A stretch of DNA of 64,000 bases, taken from the NCBI GenBank assembly GCA_910577285.1, contig CAJTLO010000008.1:1-64000 (forward strand). The letters are read 5' to 3'. The translations under genes were made by a program, and so were the position numbers. Positions 54,365-63,759 of the stretch are shown here, piece after piece (position 1 is the first letter of the stretch; each line of letters begins with the position of its first letter). The DNA is from an uncultured Rikenellaceae bacterium. GTDB taxonomy: Bacteria > Bacteroidota > Bacteroidia > Bacteroidales > Rikenellaceae. The notes under the pieces were generated by a model. It ran no database searches and was not told where the DNA came from. It saw nothing but the letters and a program-made list of their open reading frames with translations.

Positions 54365-55483
54365 ATGAAATATTCCGAACACTGGGAACACCGCCACCGG
54401 GAAGCGAACGAAGAGAGTGCCCTGCACGTAACCGAGGGCGTAGCCGACCAACCCTCCGTCAATCCCCATTTCCGGCGCAAGCGGCGTCCCCTGCTCACCA
54501 CCGACCAATACGTGGCGGGCATCCTCGCCGGCGACATCACGATCCTCTCGCAGGCCATCACCCTCGTGGAGAGCAGCCTGCCGGAGCACTACGAACAGGC
54601 GCAGGCGATCATCGAACGGTGTCTGCCCCACTCGGGCAATTCGGTGCGCGTGGGTATCACGGGAGTGCCGGGAGCCGGAAAATCCACCTTTATCGAGGCC
54701 ACGGGCGGTCTGGTGACCTCGCTCGGGCACCGGCTGGCGGTACTGGCCATCGACCCCAGCTCCGAGCGGAGCGGCGGTTCCATTCTGGGCGACAAGACGC
54801 GCATGGAGAGCATCTCCTCCAATCCGGACGTCTTCATCCGCCCCTCCCCTTCGGCGGGTTCGCTCGGCGGCGTGGCCCGCAAGACGCGCGAAACGGTGAT
54901 CCTCTGCGAAGCAGCCGGATTCGACACGATCTTCATCGAAACCGTCGGCGTGGGACAGAGCGAAACGGCCGTACACTCCATGGTCGACATCTTCATGCTG
55001 CTTCAGATCTCCGGCGCGGGCGACGAGCTTCAGGGCATCAAACGCGGCATCATGGAGATGGCCGACCTGGTAGTCATCACCAAAGCCGACGGGGAGAACA
55101 TCCGCAAAGCGCAGCTCGCACGCACGCAGCTCGCCAACGCCCTCCACCTCTTTCCCCAACCCGAATCGGGCCGCCGCCCGCAGGTATTCACCTGCTCGGC
55201 GGTAGACGGAAGCGGCCTGCAGGAGGTGTGGAACGAGGTCGAAGCATTCATCGCCTTCACACGCGGCAACGGCTTCTTCCGCTCCAACCGCCGCCGGCAA
55301 AGCAAATACTGGATGTACGAAACCATCGACGAGGCGCTGCGCAACAGCTTCTACCGCGACCCCGGCATCGAATCGTCGCTCCCCGACTTCGAACGCGAGG
55401 TGCTCGACGACCGGCTCAGTTCGTTCGTCGCCGCCCGTAAACTGCTCGACCGCTACTTCGGCGACATCCGACGGGAACGATAA
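54365..55483 (+). CDS. meaB: Methylmalonyl-CoA mutase-associated GTPase
   Basis: A 372-residue MeaB/ArgK-type G3E GTPase. The P-loop GVPGAGKS is at 100-107, followed by AIDPSSERSGGSILGDKTRM (switch region) and FDTIFIETVGVGQSE, and VVITKADG as the base motif. It protects and reloads the B12 cofactor of methylmalonyl-CoA mutase. The mutase genes are not in the window, but the epimerase and decarboxylase are 2 kb away. Confidence 0.92.
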   Translation: MKYSEHWEHRHREANEESALHVTEGVADQPSVNPHFRRKRRPLLTTDQYVAGILAGDITILSQAITLVESSLPEHYEQAQAIIERCLPHSGNSVRVGITGVPGAGKSTFIEATGGLVTSLGHRLAVLAIDPSSERSGGSILGDKTRMESISSNPDVFIRPSPSAGSLGGVARKTRETVILCEAAGFDTIFIETVGVGQSETAVHSMVDIFMLLQISGAGDELQGIKRGIMEMADLVVITKADGENIRKAQLARTQLANALHLFPQPESGRRPQVFTCSAVDGSGLQEVWNEVEAFIAFTRGNGFFRSNRRRQSKYWMYETIDEALRNSFYRDPGIESSLPDFEREVLDDRLSSFVAARKLLDRYFGDIRRER

Positions 55484-55500
55484 CCGTATACCGCCCCCTC

Positions 55501-55539
55501 ATCCGGCCCCGCTCCTCTTTTTTTGGAGCGGGGCCGGAT
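55501..55539 (+). terminator. Hairpin after meaB
   Basis: A perfect 15-bp stem, ATCCGGCCCCGCTCC (55501-55515) and its complement (55525-55539), with a T-rich loop. It lies 17 bases past the meaB stop. Confidence 0.7.
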
Positions 55540-55692
55540 CTACTTCGGGTCTATGCCCCCTCCGCCAAGGACTCCCGACCGACGCCCCTCTCCTTACACA
55601 ATTTACATACATCTACAACATAATATAATATATGTTCATAATTAAAAAACCTTAATCTTTGTATATGAACAACTCATAAACTACTTGACACA

Positions 55693-57220
55693 ATGAAACA
55701 ACTTTACCTTTCTACCCTTGCTGCTCTCGCCCTCTGTTTTGTGGGATGCAAGCAGGACGAACCGATTCCCGTATCGGACATCGCACTGAATAAAACGACA
55801 CTCTCGCTGAACGTGGGCGAAACCGGACAACTCACGGCTACCGTAACGCCCGAGAATGCCGAAGACAAAACCGTAACCTGGACGAGCGACAAACCCAAAG
55901 TCGCTGCGGTATCCGACGAAGGGCTCGTGACGGCGCTCGGCCCCGGAGAGGCGACGATCACCGCAAAGGCCGGACAACGGACGGCAACCTGCGAGGTAAC
56001 AGTACAGGACCCGAGCATAACCGCCCATTTCGATCCGCTTTTCGCACAGGTATTGCAAAACGAAGGGGTAATTGCCGATGCGAAACGCATCCTGCCGGAA
56101 GAGGTGAAAGAGATCACACAGCTACTCCTCTATCTATGAAGGAGACCTTACCTCCCTACAGGGCATCGAATATTTCAAATCCCTGCAACAGTTAGCTTGC
56201 GTCAATAACCGACTGACAACACTGGATGTCAGCAGCAACACCGCGCTGACTGAATTGGAGTGCTCCGGTAACCAACTGACAACGCTGAACATAAGCAACG
56301 CTACCGCACTGACACGAGTGGATTGCTCCCGCAATCAGCTGACCGCACTGGATGTAAGCAATAACACCCGACTATTAACGTTGAAATGCTTCGAAAATCA
56401 GTTATCTGCATTGGATTTAAGTCACAACACCGCACTGACGAGACTGAGCTGTTCCAACAATCGGCTGTCCTCATTGGACCTGAGCAGCAATATCGGACTC
56501 ATCGAATTGTACTGTGCTTACAACCAGCTAACCGAACTGGAGCTGAGCAGTCATACCGAGTTGACATACTTGATGTGCGACGGAAATCAGTTACCCTTCC
56601 TGGACCTGAGTGCCAATACCGCACTGATAGGGTTGTACTGCTCTCACAATCAACTGACTTCACTGGACCTAAGCAACAATACAGCACTGATAGTCGTACA
56701 CTGCTACTACAATCAGTTAAACGCACTTGACCTGACCCGCAACACAGAACTGACAACATTGATCTGCGCCTTCAATCAGTTGACCTCTCTGGATACAAGC
56801 AGCAATACGGCACTGACAGAGTTACTCTGCTCCCACAATCAGTTGACCGCACTGAACGTCAGCGGCGATACCGCACTGCAAGCATTGAACTGCGACGAAA
56901 ATCAGTTAACCGCATTGGACTTGAGCAACAATACTGCTCTGATAGCGTTGGCCTGCTCTCACAATCAACTGACCGCGCTGGACCTGAGCTACAATTCCAC
57001 GCTGGCAATATTGCATTGTATCCATAACCAACTGACTGCTTTGAATATAAGCAGCAATTCCGACTTAGGCGAATTATTATGCAGCCACAATCCCGGCGAC
57101 GGATCGGTCTTCCCGGTAATGGCATGGTTCGACAACAGTGCAATTCCGGAGGATTTCACGACCGGAAACTGGTCGTATGAAGGAAAAGACATCTCGATCG
57201 ATTACCGGAAAGCCGACTGA
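55693..57220 (+). pseudogene. Leucine-rich-repeat surface lipoprotein, frameshifted
   Basis: The first frame (55693-56139) has a lipoprotein signal peptide ending in ALCFVGC and a BIG2-type Ig-like domain (ALNKTTLSLNVGETGQLTAT ... ATITAKAGQRTATCEV). At about 56115 the frame shifts and continues as IYEGDLTSLQGIEYFKSLQQ. About 14 LRR units of 21 residues follow (L..L.CS.NQLT.LDLS.NTAL) up to 57220. The combined protein would have about 509 residues and be anchored in the outer membrane. The break lies near a CACACA run. It may be a real mutation or a sequencing error. Confidence 0.75.
56215..57090 (+). repeat. Array of ~63-bp repeats encoding LRR units
   Basis: About 14 tandem units of 63 bases, each encoding 21 residues of the form L..LDLS.NTAL..L.CS.NQ. 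Units differ at DNA level, so recent slippage is limited. Confidence 0.75.
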
Positions 57221-57241
57221 CAACCGATTAAAGATCAAATC

Positions 57242-57289
57242 AAATACGAACGACGCACAACCGGGGAAGGTTTTGCGTCGTTCGTATTT
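57242..57289 (+). terminator. Long hairpin after the LRR gene
   Basis: AAATACGAACGACGCA (57242-57257) pairs perfectly over 16 bp with 57274-57289, with a further CC/GG inside. T content after it is low. Confidence 0.6.
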
Positions 57290-57644
57290 CCACGGCAAAA
57301 TAAGGGCCGCCGTAACACTGCTCGATCGTTCCCGTTGCATCCCTCTCGCAATACACGCCGCACCCGCCCGCCTGCATCCGCTTCCGGGTCATCCGCTCCG
57401 CATCTACCGGCAGCATGAACGCAGGACAGCCGGTTCGACTTCCCCACCGGTTGCGCCGATTCCCCGCCCGTGCGGTCGACCGGAAGGAGCGACGTCCGGT
57501 ACGTCGCATCGGAAACATCCGTTTTCCGCCCCTTCCCACGCCTCGTCGCCCCTACGCACACAGCGACACGACGCCGGGAAACCGCAGGGGACGGTAATCA
57601 TAGCCCCCGCCCGGCGATCGGAACCACGCCGCACTACACAAAAC

Positions 57645-57672
57645 AGCGGGAACACGTTGCCGTGCTCCCGCT
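57645..57672 (-). terminator. Terminator of the M3 peptidase gene
   Basis: A 12-bp stem with one mismatch (57645-57656 with 57661-57672); on the minus strand it is followed by GTTTTGTG. It lies about 60 bases past the stop. Confidence 0.65.
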
Positions 57673-57733
57673 TACCGATATCCGCCGAACTACGACGGTT
57701 TCCTCTCATGGGCCGCACTGCGCGGCAACCGGA

Positions 57734-59872
57734 TTACTCCTCACTCGCGGCGGACTCCTTCACCAGTCCTCGCGACACGAGCAACGGCCGGCGGCTGGGC
57801 TGCCGGCCGCGGAAATTCTCATACAGCACCATACCGTCGGCGGTGCCGCCTTTGGAGAGTATCTCCTCGCGGAAACGGGTAGCCACCTTTTTATTGAAGA
57901 TTTCGCCCGTTTCCCGGAACGCCTCGTACGCATCCTTGTCGAGCACTCCGGCCCAAAGATAGCCGTAGTAACCGGCCGAATAGCCGCCGTCGAAAATATG
58001 CGAGAAATAGGGATAACGGTACCTCGGCTCGATCTGAGGAATCAAACCGCGCTCCTCGTTCAACACACGTTTCTCGAAGAGGTCGGCTTCGAAAGGCACA
58101 TACTCCTTCATGGCATGCAGGTCCATATCGGAATAGGAGGCCGCCGCAAGCTCTACGGTTTCGAATCCCTGGTTGAAGAAGGCGCTCTCCTGAATCCGTT
58201 TGATAAGGGTTTCGGGAATCACCTTGCCCGTCTGCCAATGGATGGCGTAGCTGCGAAGCATCTCCGGCTCGGTGGCCCAGTTCTCCATGATCTGCGAGGG
58301 GAGCTCGACGAAGTCGTTCTCCACCGCGAGCAGGCCGTGGTAGGGCACATCGCTGAAGAGCGCATGGAGGGCATGTCCGAACTCGTGGAAGAAGGTGGTG
58401 GTTTCGTCCAGGTCGAGCAGGGCGGGAATATTGCCGTTCGGCCGGGTAAAGTTCCCCACGATGTATACCACCGGAATCACCCGTTCGCCGTCCTTATAGC
58501 TCTGGTCGCGGAAGGTACCGCACCACGCCCCCGGTCCTTTTCGCCCGGCACGCGGATGGAGGTCCATATACAGAATACCGAGCAGGCTGCCGTCGGCATC
58601 GTACACCTCGTAGGCCACGCATTCGTCGTTGTAGACGGGGAGCACCGCCGGACGGAACGTGATGCCGTAGAGCCGGTTGCTCAGTTCGAAGATTCCCTGT
58701 TTCACATTTTCCAGCGGGAAGTAGGGCCGCAACGCCTCCTGATCGAGGTTGTACCGCGACTTACGTACCTTCTCGGCGTAATACCACCAGTCCCACGACG
58801 CGAAGTCGTCGCTGCCGTCCTCCTTGCGCTTGAGTTCCTTCATCTCGGCGAGCTCCTCGCGGGCCCGGTCCAGCGCAGGCACCCAAATCTCGTCCAGCAA
58901 TCCGTAGACGTTTTCGGGAGTCTTGGCCATGTTGTCGTCGAGCACATACTCGGCGTAGGAGCCGTAGCCGAGCAGATGGGCCCGACGCGTACGCAGCTCC
59001 ATGATCTCGTTGATCAACCGCCCGTTGTCCAGTTCGTCGTCATGGTTGCACTTCTCGATGTAGGCGGTATAGAGCTCCTGCCGCAGGTCGCGGCGGGGGG
59101 AGTAGGACAGGAAAGGCAGCATGCTGGGTTTGCCGATATCGAAGAGATACTTCTCATCGCCCAGCCCCGCCTCCCGCGCGGCATTGCGGGCGGCGCTGCG
59201 AACTCCCGAGGGAAGTCCCTCCACCTCCTCTTCGCCCAGCACCATCCGGAAACGGGCATTCTCCTCCAGCAGGTTTTTCCCGAAACGGAAAGTAAGTTCC
59301 GACAAACGGCTGTTGATCTCCTTGAACTCGGCCTTCTGTTCGGCGGTGAGATTGGCTCCCGAACGCACGAAATCCTTATACACCTTCTCCACCAGGCGCT
59401 TCTGCAACGGATCGAGACCCGCCTCGTCGCGCTTTTCGTACACCTTCCGGATGCGGTCGAAAAGTTTTTCGTTGAGCGTTATGCCGTCGTAATGCTTCGA
59501 CAGCATGGGCGCCACCTTCTCCTGCACGGCCTGCATTTGGGGATCGGTATCGGCCGCAGCCACGTTCCAGAATACCAGTTCCACACGCGTGAGCATCTCC
59601 CCGGAGTTGTCGAACGCCAGTACGGTGTTCTCGAAATCGGGTTCCTGCGAATTTTCCGCAATGGCTTCGATCTCCTCCTCATGGAGCCTCATGGCTTCAC
59701 GGAAGGCCGGCATGTAGTCCGACACTTCGATTTTATCGAACGGCGGGACACCGTAAGGTGTATCCCATTCGGAGAGCAGCGGATTGGCGCCGTTGGACGC
59801 CTCCCTCCCTCCACACGACGAAAGGGCTGTCATCATCACGACGGTGGTTAAGAGCAATGGAATTTTTTTCAT
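57734..59872 (-). CDS. dcp: M3 family peptidyl-dipeptidase, lipoprotein
   Basis: A 712-residue zinc peptidase of the Dcp/oligopeptidase A family. HEFGH at 496-500 (FFHEFGHALHALFSD) is the HExxH zinc site, and the third ligand lies in the following FVELPSQIMENWATEPEML helix. The N-terminus has a lipoprotein signal peptide with lipobox LSSC (Cys20). It should trim dipeptides or short peptides in the envelope. The symbol is a family-level choice. Promoter at 59923-59953. Confidence 0.88.
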   Translation of the reverse strand: MKKIPLLLTTVVMMTALSSCGGREASNGANPLLSEWDTPYGVPPFDKIEVSDYMPAFREAMRLHEEEIEAIAENSQEPDFENTVLAFDNSGEMLTRVELVFWNVAAADTDPQMQAVQEKVAPMLSKHYDGITLNEKLFDRIRKVYEKRDEAGLDPLQKRLVEKVYKDFVRSGANLTAEQKAEFKEINSRLSELTFRFGKNLLEENARFRMVLGEEEVEGLPSGVRSAARNAAREAGLGDEKYLFDIGKPSMLPFLSYSPRRDLRQELYTAYIEKCNHDDELDNGRLINEIMELRTRRAHLLGYGSYAEYVLDDNMAKTPENVYGLLDEIWVPALDRAREELAEMKELKRKEDGSDDFASWDWWYYAEKVRKSRYNLDQEALRPYFPLENVKQGIFELSNRLYGITFRPAVLPVYNDECVAYEVYDADGSLLGILYMDLHPRAGRKGPGAWCGTFRDQSYKDGERVIPVVYIVGNFTRPNGNIPALLDLDETTTFFHEFGHALHALFSDVPYHGLLAVENDFVELPSQIMENWATEPEMLRSYAIHWQTGKVIPETLIKRIQESAFFNQGFETVELAAASYSDMDLHAMKEYVPFEADLFEKRVLNEERGLIPQIEPRYRYPYFSHIFDGGYSAGYYGYLWAGVLDKDAYEAFRETGEIFNKKVATRFREEILSKGGTADGMVLYENFRGRQPSRRPLLVSRGLVKESAASEE

Positions 59873-59922
59873 ACTTTTATGCGGTTTTTCGATTCACCTG
59901 TGTTTCCACACGGTCAAACGTA

Positions 59923-59953
59923 CAAAGTTACGATTTACAAGATACAAATGCAA
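59923..59953 (-). promoter_or_regulatory. Promoter of the M3 peptidase gene
   Basis: On the minus strand TAACTTTG (59923-59930) is preceded after 20 bases by ATTG (59951-59954 region), close to TTTG-N19/20-TAnnTTTG. Its -33 part lies inside the start of rsmE. Confidence 0.5.
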
Positions 59954-60658
59954 TTATTTTACACTCCGGAAATCACCCTGCCCGAATACACGCTCCCCGA
60001 AGAGGAGTCGGCGCACTGCCAGAAGGTGCTGCGCCTGGGGGCGGGCGACGAGCTGTACCTGACCGACGGCCGCGGCAACCTCTACCGGGCCGTGGTGCAG
60101 CAACCAGACCCGAAACGATGCCGGGTACGCATCACCGAAACGCTCCCCCGCTACGGCGAACGCTCCTACGGGCTCACCGTGGCCGTGGCGCCGACCAAGA
60201 ATATCGACCGTTACGAATGGTTTCTCGAGAAGGCCACCGAGACGGGGATCGACCGCATCATCCCCATCGAGTGCCGCCACAGCGAACGGCGGATCCTCAA
60301 ACGCGAGCGGGGCGAACGGGTGGTAACGAGCGCCGTCAAACAGTCGCTCAAGGCCTACCGGCCGCAACTGGACGAACTCACCCCCCTCGGCGAGGTGATA
60401 GCAATGCCCTTCCGGGGCACGAAACTGATCGCCCACTGCCACCCCGGCACGCCGCGGCGGTTCATCGGCAACGTCCTGCCCCGGGGCGGCGACACGCTCG
60501 TGCTGATAGGTCCCGAAGGCGACTTCTCCGAAGAAGAGATCGCAGCGGCACGGGCTGCGGGATTCACCGAAGTGAGCCTCGGAGAGAGCCGTCTGCGCAC
60601 GGAAACGGCGGCACTGGCCGTCGTGACGGCCGCCGCGCTCGTCAACGGCATGGAATAG
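59948..60658 (+). CDS. rsmE: 16S rRNA (uracil(1498)-N(3))-methyltransferase
   Basis: A 236-residue SPOUT methyltransferase. The start at 59948 (QLFYTPEITLPEYTLPEEES) gives the family N-terminus. The PUA-like domain (1-70; HCQKVLRLGAGDELYLTDG) is followed by the trefoil-knot domain with VLIGPEGDFSEEEIAAARAA and VSLGESRLRTETAALAV. It methylates U1498 of 16S rRNA. Confidence 0.93.
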   Translation: MQLFYTPEITLPEYTLPEEESAHCQKVLRLGAGDELYLTDGRGNLYRAVVQQPDPKRCRVRITETLPRYGERSYGLTVAVAPTKNIDRYEWFLEKATETGIDRIIPIECRHSERRILKRERGERVVTSAVKQSLKAYRPQLDELTPLGEVIAMPFRGTKLIAHCHPGTPRRFIGNVLPRGGDTLVLIGPEGDFSEEEIAAARAAGFTEVSLGESRLRTETAALAVVTAAALVNGME

Positions 60659-60699
60659 CGATCGCACGGCATCGCCCCACACAGCAATACGGAACATCC

Positions 60700-61314
60700 A
60701 TGAAAAACGATTCCACATCCCTGCGCGACGTCGAACCGAAAGGGACGGGCGATGCGCGGGTCTGCCTGTCGCTCTTCACGACATTTTTCAAGATAGGCGC
60801 CTTCACTTTCGGCGGAGGGTTCGCCATGATCCCCCTCATCGAACGGGAGATGATCGACCGCCGCGGCTGGATCGCCCGCGGCGACTTTCTGGAACTGCTC
60901 GCCCTGGCCCAGTCGGCACCCGGACCGATCGCCCTCAACTCGGCGGTATTCGTCGGCTATAAGATAGCCGGTTACCGGGGTGCCTTCGCAGCGGTGGCAG
61001 GCGTAGTACTGCCCTCGTTCGTCATCATCCTGCTCATCGCCATCTACTTCACCGACATCCGCCACAACCGCTACGTGGAAGCCGCCTTCAAGGGCATGCG
61101 TCCGGCGGTGGTGGCGCTCATCGCGGCCCCCCTGCTGAACCTCGCCCGCGGCATGCGGTGGTGGAAACTCGCCCTCGCCGTCGCGGCCGCCCTCGCCGTA
61201 TGGCAGCTCGGCGTATCCCCCGTATGGTTCATCATCGCCGGCGCGGCGGCCGGCATCCTGCTGGCCCTTTACGACAAACGCGGCGAGCACAACGGAAAGG
61301 AGGGAACACGATGA
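60700..61314 (+). CDS. Chromate transporter, first half-size subunit
   Basis: A 204-residue membrane protein of the CHR family. The signature FFKIGAFTFGGGFAMIPLIE lies in the N-terminal part and AQSAPGPIALNSAVFVGYKI after it. The start at 60700 is the first ATG after rsmE that gives a family-like N-terminus. Two half-size CHR proteins together form the unit equal to one long ChrA. Stop and next start overlap as ATGA. The true substrate may not be chromate. Confidence 0.85.
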   Translation: MKNDSTSLRDVEPKGTGDARVCLSLFTTFFKIGAFTFGGGFAMIPLIEREMIDRRGWIARGDFLELLALAQSAPGPIALNSAVFVGYKIAGYRGAFAAVAGVVLPSFVIILLIAIYFTDIRHNRYVEAAFKGMRPAVVALIAAPLLNLARGMRWWKLALAVAAALAVWQLGVSPVWFIIAGAAAGILLALYDKRGEHNGKEGTR

Positions 61315-61835
61315 TCTACCTCCAACTGCTGCTCTCCTACCTCAAGATAGGCTTCTTCGGCTTCGGCGGAGGCTATGCCATGCTGTCGCTCATCCAGAAC
61401 GAGATCGTGGTGCAGCGCGAATGGCTCACGGCCGAACAGCTCACCGACATCATCGCCATCTCGCAGGTCACACCGGGCCCCATCGCCATCAACAGCGCCA
61501 CCTACGTGGGCTACGCCGTAACCGGAACGGTGTGGGGCGCGGCCCTCGCCACGCTGGCGGCCTGTATCCCGTCGCTGACACTGATGCTCGCCGCCACGAA
61601 ATTCTACCTGCGCCTGCGCTCCAACCGCTACATGGCGGGAGCGATGGAGGGGATGAAACCGATGATGATCGGCATGATCCTGGCTGCGGCGCTCCTGCTC
61701 CTCACCCCCGACACCTTCATCGACTGGAAAAGCTGGGCGATCCTGGCCGCCGCCTTCCTCGCCTCGGTCAAAAAAGCGAATCCCATCCTCATCATCGTCC
61801 TCTCGGCAGTGGCAGGGTTATTGCTCTACCTGTAG
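61311..61835 (+). CDS. Chromate transporter, second half-size subunit
   Basis: A 174-residue CHR protein with LSYLKIGFFGFGGGYAMLSL and ISQVTPGPIAINSATYVGYA, parallel to its upstream partner. Four-base overlap (61311-61314) with the first half indicates co-translation and a heteromeric transporter with opposite topologies. Confidence 0.85.
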   Translation: MIYLQLLLSYLKIGFFGFGGGYAMLSLIQNEIVVQREWLTAEQLTDIIAISQVTPGPIAINSATYVGYAVTGTVWGAALATLAACIPSLTLMLAATKFYLRLRSNRYMAGAMEGMKPMMIGMILAAALLLLTPDTFIDWKSWAILAAAFLASVKKANPILIIVLSAVAGLLLYL

Positions 61836-61863
61836 CAATACCAACTTTAACGGCCATACTGCC

Positions 61864-62166
61864 ATGAAAGATTACAAATTCACCAACAATACCACCAAAC
61901 GGAGGTACGAACTCGACCTGGAAGACGGACAAATCGCCACGATCGAGTATTACATCATGCCCGGCGGAGAAGTGACATTCACCCACACCGAGGTGCCTTA
62001 CAACCACACCAACCAGGGTATCGGAAGCCAGATAGCCCTCAAGGCGCTCACCGACATCCGCAACCGTGGCGCCAAGATGATTCCCCAATGCGGATTCATC
62101 GCCTCCTACATCCGCCGCCATCCGGAGTGGCAGGAGGTGGTGGCCGTACGCGAACGCACCTACTGA
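61864..62166 (+). CDS. GNAT-like N-acetyltransferase, short form
   Basis: A 100-residue protein of the short GNAT group (YjdJ-like). It has an acetyl-CoA-binding turn QGIGSQIALKAL (about 58-69) and a C-terminal RHPEW segment typical of this family. Substrate unknown. Located 28 bases after the transporter pair. Confidence 0.8.
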   Translation: MKDYKFTNNTTKRRYELDLEDGQIATIEYYIMPGGEVTFTHTEVPYNHTNQGIGSQIALKALTDIRNRGAKMIPQCGFIASYIRRHPEWQEVVAVRERTY

Positions 62167-62280
62167 CACCCTGCGGGCGGGACGCTCCGTCCCGCTTCCC
62201 GTTTCGGCCCCGGACGACGGACCTCGCTCCCCGTCTGCGGCCGGGAAATGCCCGACACGCACCCAACCGATCCGGTACAG

Positions 62281-63501
62281 ATGAACGAAAACAAGATCAA
62301 GGAGAGTCTGAAGATCAGGCCCGTGGGGCTGAAACACCTCGACCAGTACAACGAACTGCTGCGGTACGTCTTCCAGGTCACCGACCGGGAGCTGGAAAAG
62401 AGCGGCTACGAGGACGGGGAGCTGAAGCGCTCCAAACGTCCCATCCTGCAGGAAGCCGACGTATTCGGCTGGTTCACCCGCGACGACAAACTTGTTTCGC
62501 AGATCTGCATCTATCCGTGCGAGGTAAACATCCACGACCGCATCCTGCACATGGGCGGCGTGACGGGCGTAGGCACCTATCCCGAGTTCTCCGGCATGGG
62601 GCTGATGAACGACCTGATCCGGCACGCACTCCTGAAAATGCGCAAGGCCGGGCAGTTCATCTCCTATCTCTATCCCTATTCCATTCCCTACTACCGGCGC
62701 AAGGGGTGGGAGATCATCTCCGACCACATCACCTTCACCCTGAAGGATACGGAGATTCCCGCCACCGCCGAGGTACCCGGCCACGTGGAACGGCGGGCCG
62801 TGGGCGACCGCGACGTGAAAGAAACGTACGACCGCTTCGCACGCTCCACCCACGGCGCCCTCATCCGCAACGACTTCGAGTGGATGGAGTACTGGCGCTG
62901 GGAGAACGAGGAGGAGCGCACGGCGGCGGTCTACTACGATGCGCTGGGCATCCCGCAGGGATTCCTGCTCTACTGGGTGGAAGAGGACATCTTCAACATC
63001 CGCGAAATGGTCTACCTCACCCAAGAGGCCCGCAAGGGACTGTGGAACTTCATCCGTGCGCACTACTCCATGATCGACGCGGTCAACGGACACATCTATA
63101 CGGGCGAACCGCTCGCCTTCCTGCTCGACGAAAGCCAGATACGGGAGTCGATCGAGCCCTACTTCATGGCCCGCATCGTGGACGTGGCCGAGTTCCTGCG
63201 CCTCTACCCCTTCGCCCCGGGCGTGCGCCCCTTCCACTTCGTCGTCACCGACCCCATGGCGGAATGGAACACCGGAATCTTCAGCGTGGCCACCGATCGG
63301 GAGGGCGCCGCAATCGTCACCGACCAGCCCGCAGGACGGCCGGTAACACTCGACATCCAGACGCTCTCGGCCATGCTCATGGGCTACAAACGCCCCTCCT
63401 ACCTGGCACGCATCGAACGGCTCCGCACCGACAAACGGACGCTGCGGCTGCTGGAAGAGATCATCCCCGACACGCAGCCCTATTTCTCCGACTACTTCTG
63501 A
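62281..63501 (+). CDS. Eis-like GNAT acetyltransferase
   Basis: A 406-residue protein with an N-terminal GNAT domain (about 1-140; GVTGVGTYPEFSGMGLMNDL is the acetyl-CoA loop) and YLYPYSIPYYRRKGWEII, a second GNAT-like part and a C-terminal sterol-carrier-like domain, as in Eis proteins. Eis enzymes acetylate amines such as aminoglycosides or polyamines. The start at 62281 is preferred; an in-frame ATG at 62248 would add 11 residues. Confidence 0.82.
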   Translation: MNENKIKESLKIRPVGLKHLDQYNELLRYVFQVTDRELEKSGYEDGELKRSKRPILQEADVFGWFTRDDKLVSQICIYPCEVNIHDRILHMGGVTGVGTYPEFSGMGLMNDLIRHALLKMRKAGQFISYLYPYSIPYYRRKGWEIISDHITFTLKDTEIPATAEVPGHVERRAVGDRDVKETYDRFARSTHGALIRNDFEWMEYWRWENEEERTAAVYYDALGIPQGFLLYWVEEDIFNIREMVYLTQEARKGLWNFIRAHYSMIDAVNGHIYTGEPLAFLLDESQIRESIEPYFMARIVDVAEFLRLYPFAPGVRPFHFVVTDPMAEWNTGIFSVATDREGAAIVTDQPAGRPVTLDIQTLSAMLMGYKRPSYLARIERLRTDKRTLRLLEEIIPDTQPYFSDYF

Positions 63502-63655
63502 CCGCCCCGGCTCTCCGCGACAAAGGGCCGCCCGCTTGATGCGTACATCCCTCTGCGACTGGTTTTTACGAAAATTCCCGGACAGGTCCGCCATCCGGCC
63601 GAAGCAGGTGCGCGGCGAATCCGCGACCGCAATCCCCGCCCCCAGGAAACCGAAA

Positions 63656-63698
63656 CGCAAGGTATGCGGCAGGAAAAATTCCTGCCGCATACCTTGCG
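63656..63698. terminator. Bidirectional terminator between convergent genes
   Basis: A perfect 20-bp stem (63656-63675 with 63679-63698) and AAA loop, between the Eis-like gene (+) and the C1 peptidase gene (-). Confidence 0.75.
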
Positions 63699-63759
63699 AT
63701 ACTTCCCTACGGCACCGGCATGCCGGGGGTCGCCATCGACCCTCTCCGCCGGCCCGGCG

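Larger units (their letters stand above)
57221..57733. other. Convergent intergenic stretch
   Basis: About 510 bases holding the LRR gene hairpin (57242-57289) and the hairpin of the M3 peptidase gene (57645-57672). The GC-rich middle has no convincing gene. Confidence 0.6.
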
